Assembly (NCBI GenBank): GCA_963780805.1
Contig: CAWADP010000021.1
Span: forward strand, 62,001-126,000
Source of the DNA: JASHVB01 sp963780805
GTDB taxonomy: Bacteria > Pseudomonadota > Alphaproteobacteria > Acetobacterales > Acetobacteraceae
Length of the DNA: 64,000 bases
Reading direction: 5' to 3'
The position numbers and the translations under genes were made by a program. Positions 29,801 through 39,271 of the stretch are shown here, piece after piece. A model generated the notes under the pieces. The model was not told where the DNA came from, searched no databases, and was given only the letters and a program-made list of their open reading frames with translations. Positions within the stretch are counted from its first letter, which is position 1, and every line of letters starts with the position of its first letter.

Positions 29801-29967
29801 CGGTGTTGGCGTCGGACTCGCAGCACATGACGGCGGAGGACGTGTTCAGCGTCACCTTCGCTCCGAACCCGTCCAGCCATCTCACGGCGGGGGTTGTGGC
29901 GACGTCGGGGTTGGTGCTTCCGCCCGATCCGTCACAGGTGGCTGGGTTCATCGTCAGCAATACATGA
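26817..29967 (+). CDS. large repeat protein: papain-like domain plus cadherin-like repeats
   Basis: About 1049 residues after removing one base near 27092. GGAGG precedes the ATG. No signal peptide is visible. Residues about 160-300 contain a NlpC/P60- or CHAP-like module (VGQAWNSDGCWVLAS with the Cys, GDMIVFETASGGGHITTC with the His). From about residue 425 there are six tandem units of roughly 97 residues of the dystroglycan/cadherin-like type: QTW..G..VSL.LPAGTF, then LSNGQALP.WL.FNA.TDTFSGT and VTATDSSGLS. Such proteins are usually exported adhesins (type I secretion), and the glycine-rich start fits. The C-terminal secretion signal is not clear. Confidence 0.75.
28110..29560 (+). repeat. 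five to six tandem ~290-bp coding repeats
   Basis: Nucleotide repeats encoding the cadherin-like units. Copies 1 and 2 share long identical stretches (for example CTGACGGCGGAGACCCTGGG twice about 300 bases apart), showing recent duplication; later units are more divergent. Confidence 0.8.
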
Positions 29968-30340
29968 CGGTGCAAGGGCGGCAGGACGGGCGGCAGGGCG
30001 GCATCGTGCGCCATCCCTGTCGAGCGCAGTCACAAGCGTGACATTGGCATCGGCAGCAAGCCAATGTCCTGCAGCAACCGGGGGAACGGCATGCCCCCGG
30101 GGGCATCGATGCCGGCACGGCCCATGTCGCAACCGCCAAGCCTCGCAACCGCCAGGCGTCGCAACGGTTGGGGCGGGCTGCGACCGGCGCCACCAGCACG
30201 GTCAGACGCACACAATCCAGCGCGCAGCTTCGCCAGCCAGACGGCCCGATGGCGTCCGGGGCTTGTTTGCATGCCCTCGACCCTGCAAGTAACGTCCGTC
30301 GTACCCGGACGGGAACACGCGGGACAGGGACACGCAAGCG

Positions 30341-31099
30341 ATGGATATGACGGGCGAGCGGCACATTCCTGCGCCGCGGCAAACCGTGTGGAACGCGTTG
30401 ATCGACCCCGAGGTGCTCCGGGCCAGCATCCCCGGCTGCGAAAACCTGGAAAAGCTATCGGATACCGAGATGAAGGCGACCTCCGCGCTGAGGATCGGCC
30501 CGATCTCTGCCCGCTTCACCGGCAACGTGCAGCTTTCCGACATCGACCCGCCGAACGGATACACGATCAGCGGCGAAGGTCAGGGGGGTGTCGCCGGCTT
30601 CGCCAAGGGCGGCGCCAAGGTGAACCTGGCCGACGACGGCGGCGACACGCTGCTGCGCTATGAGGTGCATGCACAGGTGGGCGGTAAGCTGGCGCAGCTC
30701 GGCGCGCGGCTGGTGGATGCCACCGCCAAGCAGATGGCCGATCAGTTCTTCGACCGCTTCAGCGCCAGGGTGGCGCCCGCGATGCCGGAGCCTGCTTTGG
30801 CAGCGGCCGGCGCGGTGCCCTCCGCGGGTGCGCCTTCCGCCCCGGCCCCCACTGAACCCGTATTCCCCCCCGTCAATCTCCCGGAGCCTGCCCACGTGAG
30901 TGCCGATCACCAGCGCGCCTTCCCCTCCGCTCCCGGTTCGGTCGTGTCCGAGCAGGTGTTGCCGCCGCCGAACCCGCCGCCCTCGGTCAGCCTGTTCTCG
31001 ATGATCCCGCGCGAGCCCGGCGGCCTGCCGCTGGTCGCGTGGATCGGCGGCGTGGTCTTCCTGTTCATTCTGCTGCTGTACGTCGCGAGCATCGTCTAG
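30341..31099 (+). CDS. coxG: CoxG-like SRPBCC protein with C-terminal membrane anchor
   Basis: Protein of 252 residues. Residues 1-145 match CoxG: MDMTGERHIPAPRQTVWNAL, IPGCENLEKLSDTE, DPPNGYTISGEGQGGVAGFAKGG in part, and VGGKLAQLGARLVD. A Pro/Ala-rich linker follows, then a single membrane helix VAWIGGVVFLFILLLYVASIV. CoxG anchors CO dehydrogenase to the membrane in Oligotropha-type systems, but homologs accompany other molybdenum hydroxylases. No coxMSL genes are in the window. The stop overlaps the next start by one base. Confidence 0.88.
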   Translation: MDMTGERHIPAPRQTVWNALIDPEVLRASIPGCENLEKLSDTEMKATSALRIGPISARFTGNVQLSDIDPPNGYTISGEGQGGVAGFAKGGAKVNLADDGGDTLLRYEVHAQVGGKLAQLGARLVDATAKQMADQFFDRFSARVAPAMPEPALAAAGAVPSAGAPSAPAPTEPVFPPVNLPEPAHVSADHQRAFPSAPGSVVSEQVLPPPNPPPSVSLFSMIPREPGGLPLVAWIGGVVFLFILLLYVASIV

Positions 31100-31998
31100 T
31101 GGCCGCACTGCCTGCGACGGTCGCCGACACGGCGAAGCTGCTTGCCAACCAGGGTTACATCGCCGATCAGGAACTGGCCACCACGGTGCACCTGGCACTG
31201 TCGATGCGCCGCCCACTGTTCCTGGAAGGCGAGCCGGGCACCGGCAAGACCGAGATCGCCAAGGTGCTGGCCGCCGGCCTGGGTCGCCGCCTGGTGCGAC
31301 TGCAATGCTACGACGGCATGGACATCGCCGCCGCGGCGTACGAATGGGACCACGCCCGCCAGCTCATGGCGATCCGACTCGCCGAGGCCGCCGGCCAGAC
31401 CGACCGCGACGAACTCTCCCACGACATCTACACCCGCGAGTTCCTGCTCGCGCGCCCGCTGCTGGCGGCGATCGACCCGGACCTGCCGCCGTCCGTGCTG
31501 CTGATCGACGAGCTGGACCGCGCCGACGAGCCGTTCGAGGCGTTCCTGCTGGAATTGCTCGCCGACTTCCAGATCACGGTCCCGGAGTTCGGCACCGTGA
31601 AGGCGAGGACGCTGCCGGTCGTGGTGCTGACCTCCAACCGCACGCGCGAGGTGCATGACGCGATCCGCCGCCGCTGCCTGTATCATTGGGTGGACTACCC
31701 CGATGCGGCGCGCGAGCAGGCGATCCTGGCGGCCAAGGCACCCGGCGTACCGGAATCGCTGTCGGCACAGGTGGTGGCCTTCGTGCAGAAGCTGCGCGGG
31801 GAAGATCTGTTCAAGCTGCCCGGCGTGGCGGAGACGATCGACTGGGCGCAGGCACTGACCTACCTCAACCAAAAGGAACTGGCGCCGAAGGCGGTGGACG
31901 ACACGCTGGGCGTGCTGCTGAAGTACCAGGACGACATCGCGAAGGTGCGCGGTGCGGAGGCGGCAAGGCTACTGGGCGAGGTGCAGGCGGCGGAGTGA
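31099..31998 (+). CDS. coxD: MoxR/CoxD-type AAA+ ATPase
   Basis: A 299-residue AAA+ ATPase with Walker A GEPGTGKTE, Walker B VLLIDELDRAD, and sensor region VVLTSNRTREVHDAIRRRCLYHWVDYP typical of the CoxD subgroup of MoxR ATPases. CoxD helps mature the CuSMoO2 site of CO dehydrogenase. A GTG start at 31099 overlaps the coxG TAG by one base and gives tight coupling. Its usual partner CoxE (a VWA protein) is missing downstream, where the next gene is a convergent hydroxylase. Confidence 0.87.
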   Translation: MAALPATVADTAKLLANQGYIADQELATTVHLALSMRRPLFLEGEPGTGKTEIAKVLAAGLGRRLVRLQCYDGMDIAAAAYEWDHARQLMAIRLAEAAGQTDRDELSHDIYTREFLLARPLLAAIDPDLPPSVLLIDELDRADEPFEAFLLELLADFQITVPEFGTVKARTLPVVVLTSNRTREVHDAIRRRCLYHWVDYPDAAREQAILAAKAPGVPESLSAQVVAFVQKLRGEDLFKLPGVAETIDWAQALTYLNQKELAPKAVDDTLGVLLKYQDDIAKVRGAEAARLLGEVQAAE

Positions 31999-32153
31999 CG
32001 CAGTAGCGGACAAGACCGATCTGGGCGCGCAGAACCACAATGCGTTGGGGCTGAACGGCACCGAAGCAACGCAACCGTCCGGACCATCTGCGACCCGGAG
32101 GGAGCGCTCGTGCTCCGCTTCCCATGGAGCGCGTCGCCGACAGCGGCGGAATG

Positions 32154-33707
32154 TCACGGCGCCCGGTGCAGCACGCTGACATCGCCCGGATTGATCAGGT
32201 CCGGCACCGTCCAGCCATCCAGATCGTACTCGGCCATACAGGACCCGGCGAAATCCTTCCACCGGTCCGCGTCACCGGAGGCCAGCGCGCCGAACAAGGC
32301 ATAACGACGGATTTCCTCGTGGCTGCCGGCATAATTGATCTCATACAATTCATGTCGCCCGCCGAACTCTGAGCCGATCGAATCCCACAGCAGCTTCATC
32401 AGCTTGACGCGCGCCTCGGCCGAGGCACCTCCGGAGCCCCGCACGTAGGTATCCAGGTATTTCCGTAGTTCCGGTACTTTGAAGTCGGCCGCGTGCGAAT
32501 TCAAATAGATCAAACCGCTGGCGATGGTCTTTTCGATCAGGTTCTTGATCTGCACATAGGCCTCGGGTGCCAGAACGGTGTACGCCATGGCCGCCTGTGC
32601 GCCGGGGAGTATGAAGCCATTTTCCCAGGGATCGGCCGATTTCGCCATTGCGTCCGACAGGCTCCAGATCATGTTGCGCCACGCGATGACCTCGCCGATA
32701 TTGGCCTCCACGCCACGAAAGCCGCGCGATCCGGTCATTTCCGTGGCGCGCAGGAAGAGCCCCGCGATGAAATCGAGTTTGACCCCGAGCCTGGTGCTGC
32801 CCTGGAGAAAAGCGCGCGGCACGAAGCCGGTGCGCGGGAAGAAGTTGTTGGCTTTTTCGACGTCCCCGTAGACGAAGATGTCCTCCCACGGGATGAGCAC
32901 ATCGTCCATGATGAAAATCGCGTCGTTTTCGTCGAGCCGGCTGGACAACGGATAGTCGAATGGGCTGCCGAGCGTGGCCGCGCGCTGCTCATTGGAGACG
33001 CGGCCGATCAGTTTCACCCCCGCCGCGTTGGTCGGAACCATAAAGACGAGGGCGAAGTTCTTGTCCTGGACAGGAATCAGCCCGTGATGCGCGACGAACG
33101 TGTAATGGGTCAGCGCGGAGCCGGTCGCAACGACCTTGGCACCGCTGACCCGGATGCCCGCGTCGGTTTCCTTGATGACACGAACGCAAATGTCCGCAGG
33201 GCCTCCGGGTGAACCCGGCACCATACCACGATCGACGGGTGGATGGATGATTGCATGGTTGATGAAGGGGACGCGCTCCTGGCTGCGACGATACCAGCGG
33301 CGCGCGTTCTCTTGAAAAGGCGCATAGAACTCCGCGTTGGCACCGAGGGTCGCGAGGAAGGCCGCCTTGTAATCGGGCGAACGGCCAAGCCAGCCGTAGG
33401 TCAGGCGCGACCACGCGGCAATCGCCTCGCGGCCTGCCACCTGCTCAGCGACAGTCCGCGGAGCGATGAAGTAGCGGTGGGTGAACCCACCCCATTCGGT
33501 CGGGCAGGTGATAATGTTCCGCTGCTCCGCATGATCAGCGTGCAGCGCATCGTACAAGCGGGCAATCATACGGGCGGTATTACGAAACGCTGGATGCTCC
33601 GTGATTTTTCCGACTCGCTCGCCGTAGATCCAGACCTCGCGTCCGTCGGCGAGGCTGTCGAGGAATTCCTTCCCGGTATAGGGCAGCGGGCCGGTGGATG
33701 CGCTCAC
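32154..33707 (-). CDS. hpaB: 4-hydroxyphenylacetate 3-hydroxylase oxygenase-type flavoprotein
   Basis: Protein of 517 residues of the HpaB/PvcC family of FADH2-dependent aromatic hydroxylases. Features: N-terminal TGKEFLDSLADGREVWIYGERV, GWLGRSPDYKAAF, the flavin-site region THYTFVAHHGLIPVQDKNFAL in part, and PWEDIFVYGDVEKANNFF. The start is a GTG at 33707 with GGGAG six bases upstream; residues before it are not conserved. No HpaC flavin reductase is adjacent. Substrate may be a different phenol, so the gene symbol is tentative. Confidence 0.82.
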   Translation of the reverse strand: MSASTGPLPYTGKEFLDSLADGREVWIYGERVGKITEHPAFRNTARMIARLYDALHADHAEQRNIITCPTEWGGFTHRYFIAPRTVAEQVAGREAIAAWSRLTYGWLGRSPDYKAAFLATLGANAEFYAPFQENARRWYRRSQERVPFINHAIIHPPVDRGMVPGSPGGPADICVRVIKETDAGIRVSGAKVVATGSALTHYTFVAHHGLIPVQDKNFALVFMVPTNAAGVKLIGRVSNEQRAATLGSPFDYPLSSRLDENDAIFIMDDVLIPWEDIFVYGDVEKANNFFPRTGFVPRAFLQGSTRLGVKLDFIAGLFLRATEMTGSRGFRGVEANIGEVIAWRNMIWSLSDAMAKSADPWENGFILPGAQAAMAYTVLAPEAYVQIKNLIEKTIASGLIYLNSHAADFKVPELRKYLDTYVRGSGGASAEARVKLMKLLWDSIGSEFGGRHELYEINYAGSHEEIRRYALFGALASGDADRWKDFAGSCMAEYDLDGWTVPDLINPGDVSVLHRAP

Positions 33708-33786
33708 GGTCGTCTCCCTTCGTCTCCTGGCTTTGTCCGAGGAGCCGTGTATTGTTGATACCAGAGCGTCGGCGCCGCAGCCCCCG

Positions 33787-34047
33787 TCATCCATGCGAGT
33801 GCTGATGCTCATGGCATAGAGCGGAGCGAGTGCTGATGCTCAAGGCGGAGAGCGGAGCCAGCGTCGCCGCAACTTTCCACTGGCCCGTTTCCCGATATTC
33901 TGGCAGGCCGGAAACCTCGTGTCCACGTTCAAATTCCTCGGCGACAGAAGCACGTCGACCCGGCGTCATCAAGTCCGCAAAATGCCCGGTTTCCATCCAA
34001 GCGGACAATTGCTCGGTGGCAGCCGCGAGCGCGTCCCTCGGCAACAC
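33787..34047 (-). CDS. hypothetical protein, 86 residues, possible remnant
   Basis: The frame begins MLPRDALAAATEQLSAWMET and holds a charged helical stretch (RRASVAEEFERGHEVSGLPEY) before a low-complexity end. I recognise no family. The 3' part overlaps an imperfect tandem duplication (GAGTGCTGATGCTCA twice, 33790-33860), which suggests the original C-terminus was rearranged. It could be a fragment of a larger lost gene. The rest of the gap 33708-34253 shows no other gene. Confidence 0.3.
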   Translation of the reverse strand: MLPRDALAAATEQLSAWMETGHFADLMTPGRRASVAEEFERGHEVSGLPEYRETGQWKVAATLAPLSALSISTRSALCHEHQHSHG

Positions 34048-34253
34048 GCGCCGTCAAAAGGGGACAATTCTCACCTATGGAAAGTTATCATGGGTGAGAT
34101 TCGGCGACAGACACCGACAAGACCGCGCCAATCCAGGACCAGGCGTTCTTCTCCTCGCCCGTTGAAAAGCAGGACTGAGCCAGCTCCGGTCATAGTCCCG
34201 TCAGCAATAGCGACAGCAACAACGGCGCCCAATGGAACAATACCAGGCCGATT

Positions 34254-35624
34254 TCAAAACTGCACCGAGGCCTTGAATCCGAACGCCGCCGCATTGGGGA
34301 TCGCCCCTTCGGCGTTGGGCCGGAAAATGTATTGGAACTCGGGGCGGAAATCGACGCCGCGATAGACATGGATGTTGTAGTTGGCTTCCAGAATCATCTC
34401 GTGGCCCTGCGGCGCGGTGGCGGAATTGCTGACCGGAACGCCCAGCTCCAGCTCTTCGGCCTGCACCCCGGAGAGCACGCCGCTCATTTCGATGTAGGTG
34501 AACATGAGCCCCACGCCATCGTCCGGCCGCGCGCGCCAGAAGCCGTAATCCAGCAGGCCCGCGATATATTGGTCGGCATAAGGTGAATTTTCCGGATCGC
34601 TATGCACAAATCCGCCGAGCGCAATCACGCCGTCCTGGTCGCCCCCGCCGTTCCGCAACAGCATCTGGTCCACCAGCAGCCAGAACTGCGTATTGCCATG
34701 ATGCGGCGATGCCGGCGCGCCGACACTCGTCGGCAGGGCAGCGGCAAAGCTGTTGAACCGCGATGAATCGTAGCCGAAGCCGATCACGTAATGTCCGGGC
34801 AAGTGCTCGTCGCCAAATTTCGGCTCATAGCCGAGCTGCACCGGCACATACACGCCGCTGTCGCGCGGCACACCGAATTCCAAGCCGCTGCTGTCGGCCT
34901 GCGAGTAGAGATCCTGGTTCACCTCGTAGACGCCGGTCACGATATAGGTGGTGGGCGTCGGGCGCACGCGAACCCGGCCGGCCCAGACCGCATCGGGATA
35001 GGCGCTGTGACCGATATCGCCGCCGGGCAGCGCTTTCGGATCGCCGCACAGGGCATTGTTCATGAAATTGCAGTACAGCGGCGAACTGGCGAAATCGTTT
35101 TCGACGTTCATCCAGCCGCGCCGCGAATCGAGCCCGCCCCTGAACATCGATTCTTCCGCGTACGCCGAAACGAGGTGCACGGCGACATCACCGCCGGCAC
35201 CGTAAATTTCCTGCACCGGCGAAACATTGTCGCCAAACAGATGGCTGTCGTTGGCACCGGAGCGGTTGACGAGGATGAGGTGCGTCGAGAATCCCGTCAC
35301 CCCCGCCAGGCGTTGCCAATCGATATCGGCCTGGAAAGCGATCTGGTTGGCCGAGGTGGCGCCCTGCTGCAGGCCGCCCGTATTGCCAGCGAATTCGGCG
35401 ATGGCGCCCAGTTGCAAATAGATGCCGCGGCTTTCGAGCTCGGTGCGAAGCCCACCCCAATCGCCCAGCAAATGCTGGGCGTTTGGCGGCGGGAAGGCTG
35501 GCACCGAGGGATCGAAAGCCTGGGTGTCGAGTTGGAGACCGACATTATTGCTCGCCGTCTGGGCCACCGCCGGCAATGCCGCCGCCGGCGCTGCCAGCAT
35601 CGCCAGCATCAGCGCGCGCTTCAT
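34254..35624 (-). CDS. oprB: carbohydrate-selective porin, OprB family
   Basis: Outer membrane porin of 456 residues with signal peptide MKRALMLAMLAAPAAALPAVA. Family marks include HLLGDWGGLRTELESRGIYL, GGLQQGATSANQIAFQADID in part, and the terminal strand ending AFGFKASVQF with a C-terminal Phe. OprB porins admit glucose and other sugars. The start overlaps the stop of the upstream sugar transporter by four bases, so porin and inner-membrane transporter are made together and probably serve the same sugar. Confidence 0.92.
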   Translation of the reverse strand: MKRALMLAMLAAPAAALPAVAQTASNNVGLQLDTQAFDPSVPAFPPPNAQHLLGDWGGLRTELESRGIYLQLGAIAEFAGNTGGLQQGATSANQIAFQADIDWQRLAGVTGFSTHLILVNRSGANDSHLFGDNVSPVQEIYGAGGDVAVHLVSAYAEESMFRGGLDSRRGWMNVENDFASSPLYCNFMNNALCGDPKALPGGDIGHSAYPDAVWAGRVRVRPTPTTYIVTGVYEVNQDLYSQADSSGLEFGVPRDSGVYVPVQLGYEPKFGDEHLPGHYVIGFGYDSSRFNSFAAALPTSVGAPASPHHGNTQFWLLVDQMLLRNGGGDQDGVIALGGFVHSDPENSPYADQYIAGLLDYGFWRARPDDGVGLMFTYIEMSGVLSGVQAEELELGVPVSNSATAPQGHEMILEANYNIHVYRGVDFRPEFQYIFRPNAEGAIPNAAAFGFKASVQF

Positions 35625-36991
35625 TGCGTCCTCACATGCACCGGAGCTGGCTGTCCGATCGGTTCCGGGTCGAGCGCCGCTTCGATCTCCTCCAGGCTAC
35701 GGCCCTTGGTTTCCGGCACCATCATCGCGATGAATGCCAGCGCGGCCAGGCTGAGAATTGCGTAAACCAGGAAGGCGCCGGCAGTGCTGATCGCGCCCAC
35801 GAGGTCGAGGAACGTTACCGAAACGATCAGGTTGAAGCCCCAGTTAGCCACCGTGGCAAGGCTCATGGCCCGGCCGCGCAACGCGAGCGGGAAGATCTCC
35901 GCGATCAATAGCCAGAACACCGGCCCCAGCCCGATCGCGAAGAACCCGACATAGGCGGCGACCGAGGCGACGGCGATCCAGGCGAGCTGCCCCGACGTGC
36001 CGACGAAGAATGCGCCAGCCAGCACGAACAGGGTCGCCGCCATACCGCCGAGGCTCCAAAACAGGAGCTGCCGCCGGCCCAAACGGTCGATCAGGCGAAT
36101 CGAGACGATGGTCATGATCACATTGACAGCGCCGACGCCGGCGGTCGCCAGGATGGACGTCGCCGCGGAAGGCAACCCCGACGACTGGAAGATGGTGGGT
36201 GCGAAATAGATCACGGTATTGATGCCGGTGATCTGCTGGAACATGGCCAGCCCGATCCCGATGATGAGCGGCCGGCGCACGCGCGGCGACAGCAACTCCC
36301 GTGCGCTGGCGAGGCGGCTGTTTTCCCGCGCGATGTCCTGCCGCAGCGAATTCAGTTCCTGCGCAACGTCACGCGTGCCACGCAGACGTTGCAGCACGGT
36401 CTCGGCGTCCTGTAGCCGCCCATGACCGGCGAGCCAGCGCGGGCTTTCCGGCAGGACAAGCATGCCAACGGCGAGGATGACGCCCGGCACCGCACCTAGC
36501 GCCAGCATCCAGCGCCAGCCATTGCCGCCGCCGGCCAGTGAGTAGCCGACCAGATACGACACCAATATCCCACCGGTGATGCAGAGCTGATTGAGCGAGA
36601 CGATCGCACCGCGGTCACGTGCCGGCGAAATCTCGGCGAGATACAGCGGCGTCAACATCGAAGCGATGCCGATCCCCAGTCCGACCAGGAAGCGGCCGAT
36701 CACCAGCACCCCGAAGCCCTGCGCCACTGCCGAGATCACCGCGCCGAGCACGAACAACAAACCGGCACCCAATATGACGCGGCGGCGGCCGACACGATCC
36801 GACAGATAACCGACCACGGCTGCACCGATCGCGGCACCCGCCAGCGCGATCGAGACAACGATGCCCTGCAGCGTTGGCGACAGCGACATTGCATGCCGGA
36901 TGAATAGCAGCGCGCCGGAGATCACGCCTGTGTCGTAGCCGAACAACAGGCCACCCAATGCCGCAATCGCCGCAATCACGTAAAAGCTCAT
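35621..36991 (-). CDS. sugar porter family MFS transporter
   Basis: A 12-helix sugar:proton symporter of 456 residues. Signatures: GYDTGVISGALLFI, the loop motif GYLSDRVGRRRVIL, the PESPRWLAGHGR motif after helix 6, GINTVIYFAPTIFQSSG, and PETKGRSLEEIE at the C-terminus. These place it with GalP/XylE/GlcP. It is transcribed first in a two-gene unit with the OprB porin. Likely substrates are hexoses or pentoses. Confidence 0.93.
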   Translation of the reverse strand: MSFYVIAAIAALGGLLFGYDTGVISGALLFIRHAMSLSPTLQGIVVSIALAGAAIGAAVVGYLSDRVGRRRVILGAGLLFVLGAVISAVAQGFGVLVIGRFLVGLGIGIASMLTPLYLAEISPARDRGAIVSLNQLCITGGILVSYLVGYSLAGGGNGWRWMLALGAVPGVILAVGMLVLPESPRWLAGHGRLQDAETVLQRLRGTRDVAQELNSLRQDIARENSRLASARELLSPRVRRPLIIGIGLAMFQQITGINTVIYFAPTIFQSSGLPSAATSILATAGVGAVNVIMTIVSIRLIDRLGRRQLLFWSLGGMAATLFVLAGAFFVGTSGQLAWIAVASVAAYVGFFAIGLGPVFWLLIAEIFPLALRGRAMSLATVANWGFNLIVSVTFLDLVGAISTAGAFLVYAILSLAALAFIAMMVPETKGRSLEEIEAALDPEPIGQPAPVHVRTQ

Positions 36992-37935
36992 GGCGTTTCC
37001 TCGCGTATTGAACCGCTCTGAATTGAGCAGGCTTTGGAATCAGCCATCAGCATGCGCGATTCACCAGGAGCCGGCCACCCGGACACGGTCCGTCGCGTAC
37101 CGGCTTCACGCGGACGGCCGGAGCCCGGCTGGCACCCGCGCAAATCGCACTGAACATCGCGGATGATATTCTCGGGCCAGATACGCTGGCCCAGATCGCG
37201 CGATTTGCCGGTTGCGCTCATAGCCTTCGTCTCCAGGCCTGGTTCCACCGCGCTGGTCCTTCATCAGAGAAGCGGTGCTCATGAGGAACCTACCTTGGGC
37301 GACGCTGGTGGAACCAGAACCGGGCACGTCTCTTGGCCAAAACATGATGCCTTGCAAGGACGTGACGAATATTCGGCGCGCGACAGACACTCTTTCGCCG
37401 AGCGGTTGACTTCGGGATCAGGTCCCGGCTGTGCTGGGCCTGGAGACCGTCCGAAAGGTGGGGGTCAAGCGGCTCGGTGAAACGGGCGTCGTGCCCAGCG
37501 TTCAGCTACCGCGTAGTCTCGCTCGAAGGTGCCGTTGGCTACGGCGGTTCGGACCTTCAACATCATATGCGCACCCCGCGGCGACCAGAGCATCTTCTGA
37601 TTCGCACCTATCCGGCGATAAAGCAGCCATTGCGCGGCGCTCTCGGTCGGAGCGGTCGATATTGGCTCCCCATCGCGACGTGCCGCCGCATAGTCAATGA
37701 TCAGGTCCGATCGGCGGTGGCAGAGGCGGTGGCGTCACGATAGCCTCGCACGGGCGCCAGGAGACGTTTGGTGGCGAGCGGCGGCCTTGGCACCTCCCCG
37801 GTCGTCACAAAGGATCACCTGTGCCGCCAAGTGTCCACTCCCCGCCCCAAACGGCTACTCCAAGCCAAGCTGCTTTGCGGTGGGACCGGGGCGGCACAGG
37901 GCCGTGAGGCCGGGAAGCGCCGGCGCAACCCATGT
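36992..37935. other. gene-poor stretch with possible transaldolase remnant
   Basis: No convincing intact gene. On the minus strand near 37160-37230 a short frame reads SRDLGQRIWPENIIRDV, which resembles the N-terminus of transaldolase (LGQSIW..NI.R.L) and would fit the sugar operon context. It breaks off after about 20 residues. The remaining frames look like background. Confidence 0.25.
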
Positions 37936-38060
37936 GATCTTGTTCGTTGTGCATACATGGCCGGAGACCGATCCAATGACGGGCGAGAAATCGGCCGTAT
38001 CATCAGCGCCCGGAAGGCAATCGTTCATGCGAGGACGCCGTATGAAGAAGGGGACTTCTG
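37936..38060 (+). pseudogene. BrnT toxin fragment
   Basis: Two adjacent frames carry the C-terminal signature of a BrnT-type ribonuclease toxin: VILFVVHTWPETDPMTGE in one, then IGRIISARKAIVHARTPYEEG in the next. The join needs a single missing base or two extra bases near 37985. Nothing upstream resembles the N-terminal half of BrnT, so this is a decayed toxin gene. It overlaps the start of the brnA antitoxin gene, the standard order. Confidence 0.6.
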
Positions 38061-38330
38061 GTCCACTGACACTGGCGCAGAAGGCCGAACTCGCCGCCCT
38101 GGCGGCGTGGCCTGACGACAAGATCAACACCCGCGCGCTGCCGGAGCAGTGGGATTGGAGCGGGGCGCGGCGCGGGGTTTTCTATCGTCCGACCAGGCAG
38201 CAGCTCACCTTGCGCCTCGATGCCGACCTGATTGTGTGGTCGAAAAAGCCGCACCCCCAACGGCGAGGGTTACCAGACCAGCATCAACATCGCGTTGCGG
38301 GACTACGTGGCACGACACGCGGAGGACTAG
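38042..38330 (+). CDS. brnA: BrnA antitoxin family protein (one frameshift)
   Basis: Begins MKKGTSGPLTLAQKAELAAL, contains INTRALPEQWDWSGARRGVFY and the DNA-binding ribbon-helix-helix end LTLRLDADLIVWSK followed, after removing one A from the run of five at 38243-38250, by RTPNGEGYQTSINIALRDYV. This gives 95 residues, the normal BrnA length. BrnA dimers neutralise BrnT and repress the operon. Here the toxin is a fragment, so this is likely an orphan antitoxin. Confidence 0.7.
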
Positions 38331-38453
38331 ACTGCCGTCTCGCCGGTGAGATTCCCACGACTGCCCGCTACATGCCCACTACATGAACGCCGCATCCATC
38401 GACCTGGGCCGCCCGCCACCCAGCGTCGCTGCCTGTCCGGGCGTGAGCGTCCG

Positions 38454-39271
38454 ATGAACTACCGCCACACCTTCCACGCCGGCAGTTTCGCCGACTGCAT
38501 GAAGCACGCGCTGCTGGTCTGGCTGATCGACGCGCTGCAGCGCAAACCGGCGCCGATCTTCGTGCTGGACACCCATGCGGGCGCCGGCCGCTACGACCTA
38601 CTGCCGGCCCCGCCCAGCGCACCGGCGAATGGCGCCAGGGCATCGACCGCCTGCTGGACACGCCGCCTCCGGCGCTCGGCCGCTATCTTGGCTTCATCCG
38701 CACGCTGGGCCTGTATCCCGGCTCCCCTACGCTGATCCGCGCCATGCTGCGCCCCGACGATCGTCTCGCCTGCTGCGAGCTGCAACCCGACGACCTGTTC
38801 GAATTGCGCCGCCTCTTTACCCGCGATCCCCAGGTCGCGGTGCACCAGCGCGACGCCTGGGAGGCGCTGGCCGGCCTGCTCCCCCCCAAGGAGCGCCGTG
38901 GCCTGGTGCTGATCGATCCGCCGTTCGAGAACCCCGGCGAGTTCATCGACCTCGCCGCCGGCCTCGCCACCGCGCATGCGCGGTTCCGCACCGGCGTCCT
39001 GGCCGCCTGGTATCCGATCAAGCACCGCGCACCGGTGCGAGGCTTCCACGCCGCCATGCAGCAGACCGGCATCCGCGACGTCGTCGCCGCCGAGCTGTGC
39101 CTGCGCGAGCCGCTGCTGCCCGACCGCCTGAACGGCTGCGGCTTGCTGGTGGTCAACCCGCCGTTCCAGTTCGAGCAGGAGGTCCAATTCATTCTGCAGG
39201 CGCTGCTAGGTCGGATTGGACGCAGCGAACGCGGCGCCTACGCGGCCGTGACGCGGATCGCTCATGAGTGA
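38454..39271 (+). CDS. rlmJ: 23S rRNA (adenine2030-N6)-methyltransferase (one frameshift)
   Basis: Starts MNYRHTFHAGSFADCMKHAL, the RlmJ N-terminus, and has VLDTHAGAGRYDL and the catalytic LVLIDPPFENPGEF motif (DPPF). One base is missing near 38601: adding a G before CCGGCCCC restores LLAGPAQRTGEWRQGIDRLL and a 272-residue protein. This is the only clear deletion among the frameshifts. The product methylates A2030 of 23S rRNA. The stop overlaps the gpsA start by eight bases. Confidence 0.85.

Noticed and set aside
37100..37900. Several 80-100 codon frames on both strands
   Set aside because: No ribosome binding sites, no family resemblance beyond a short transaldolase-like stretch, and Arg/Pro-rich composition typical of background frames.
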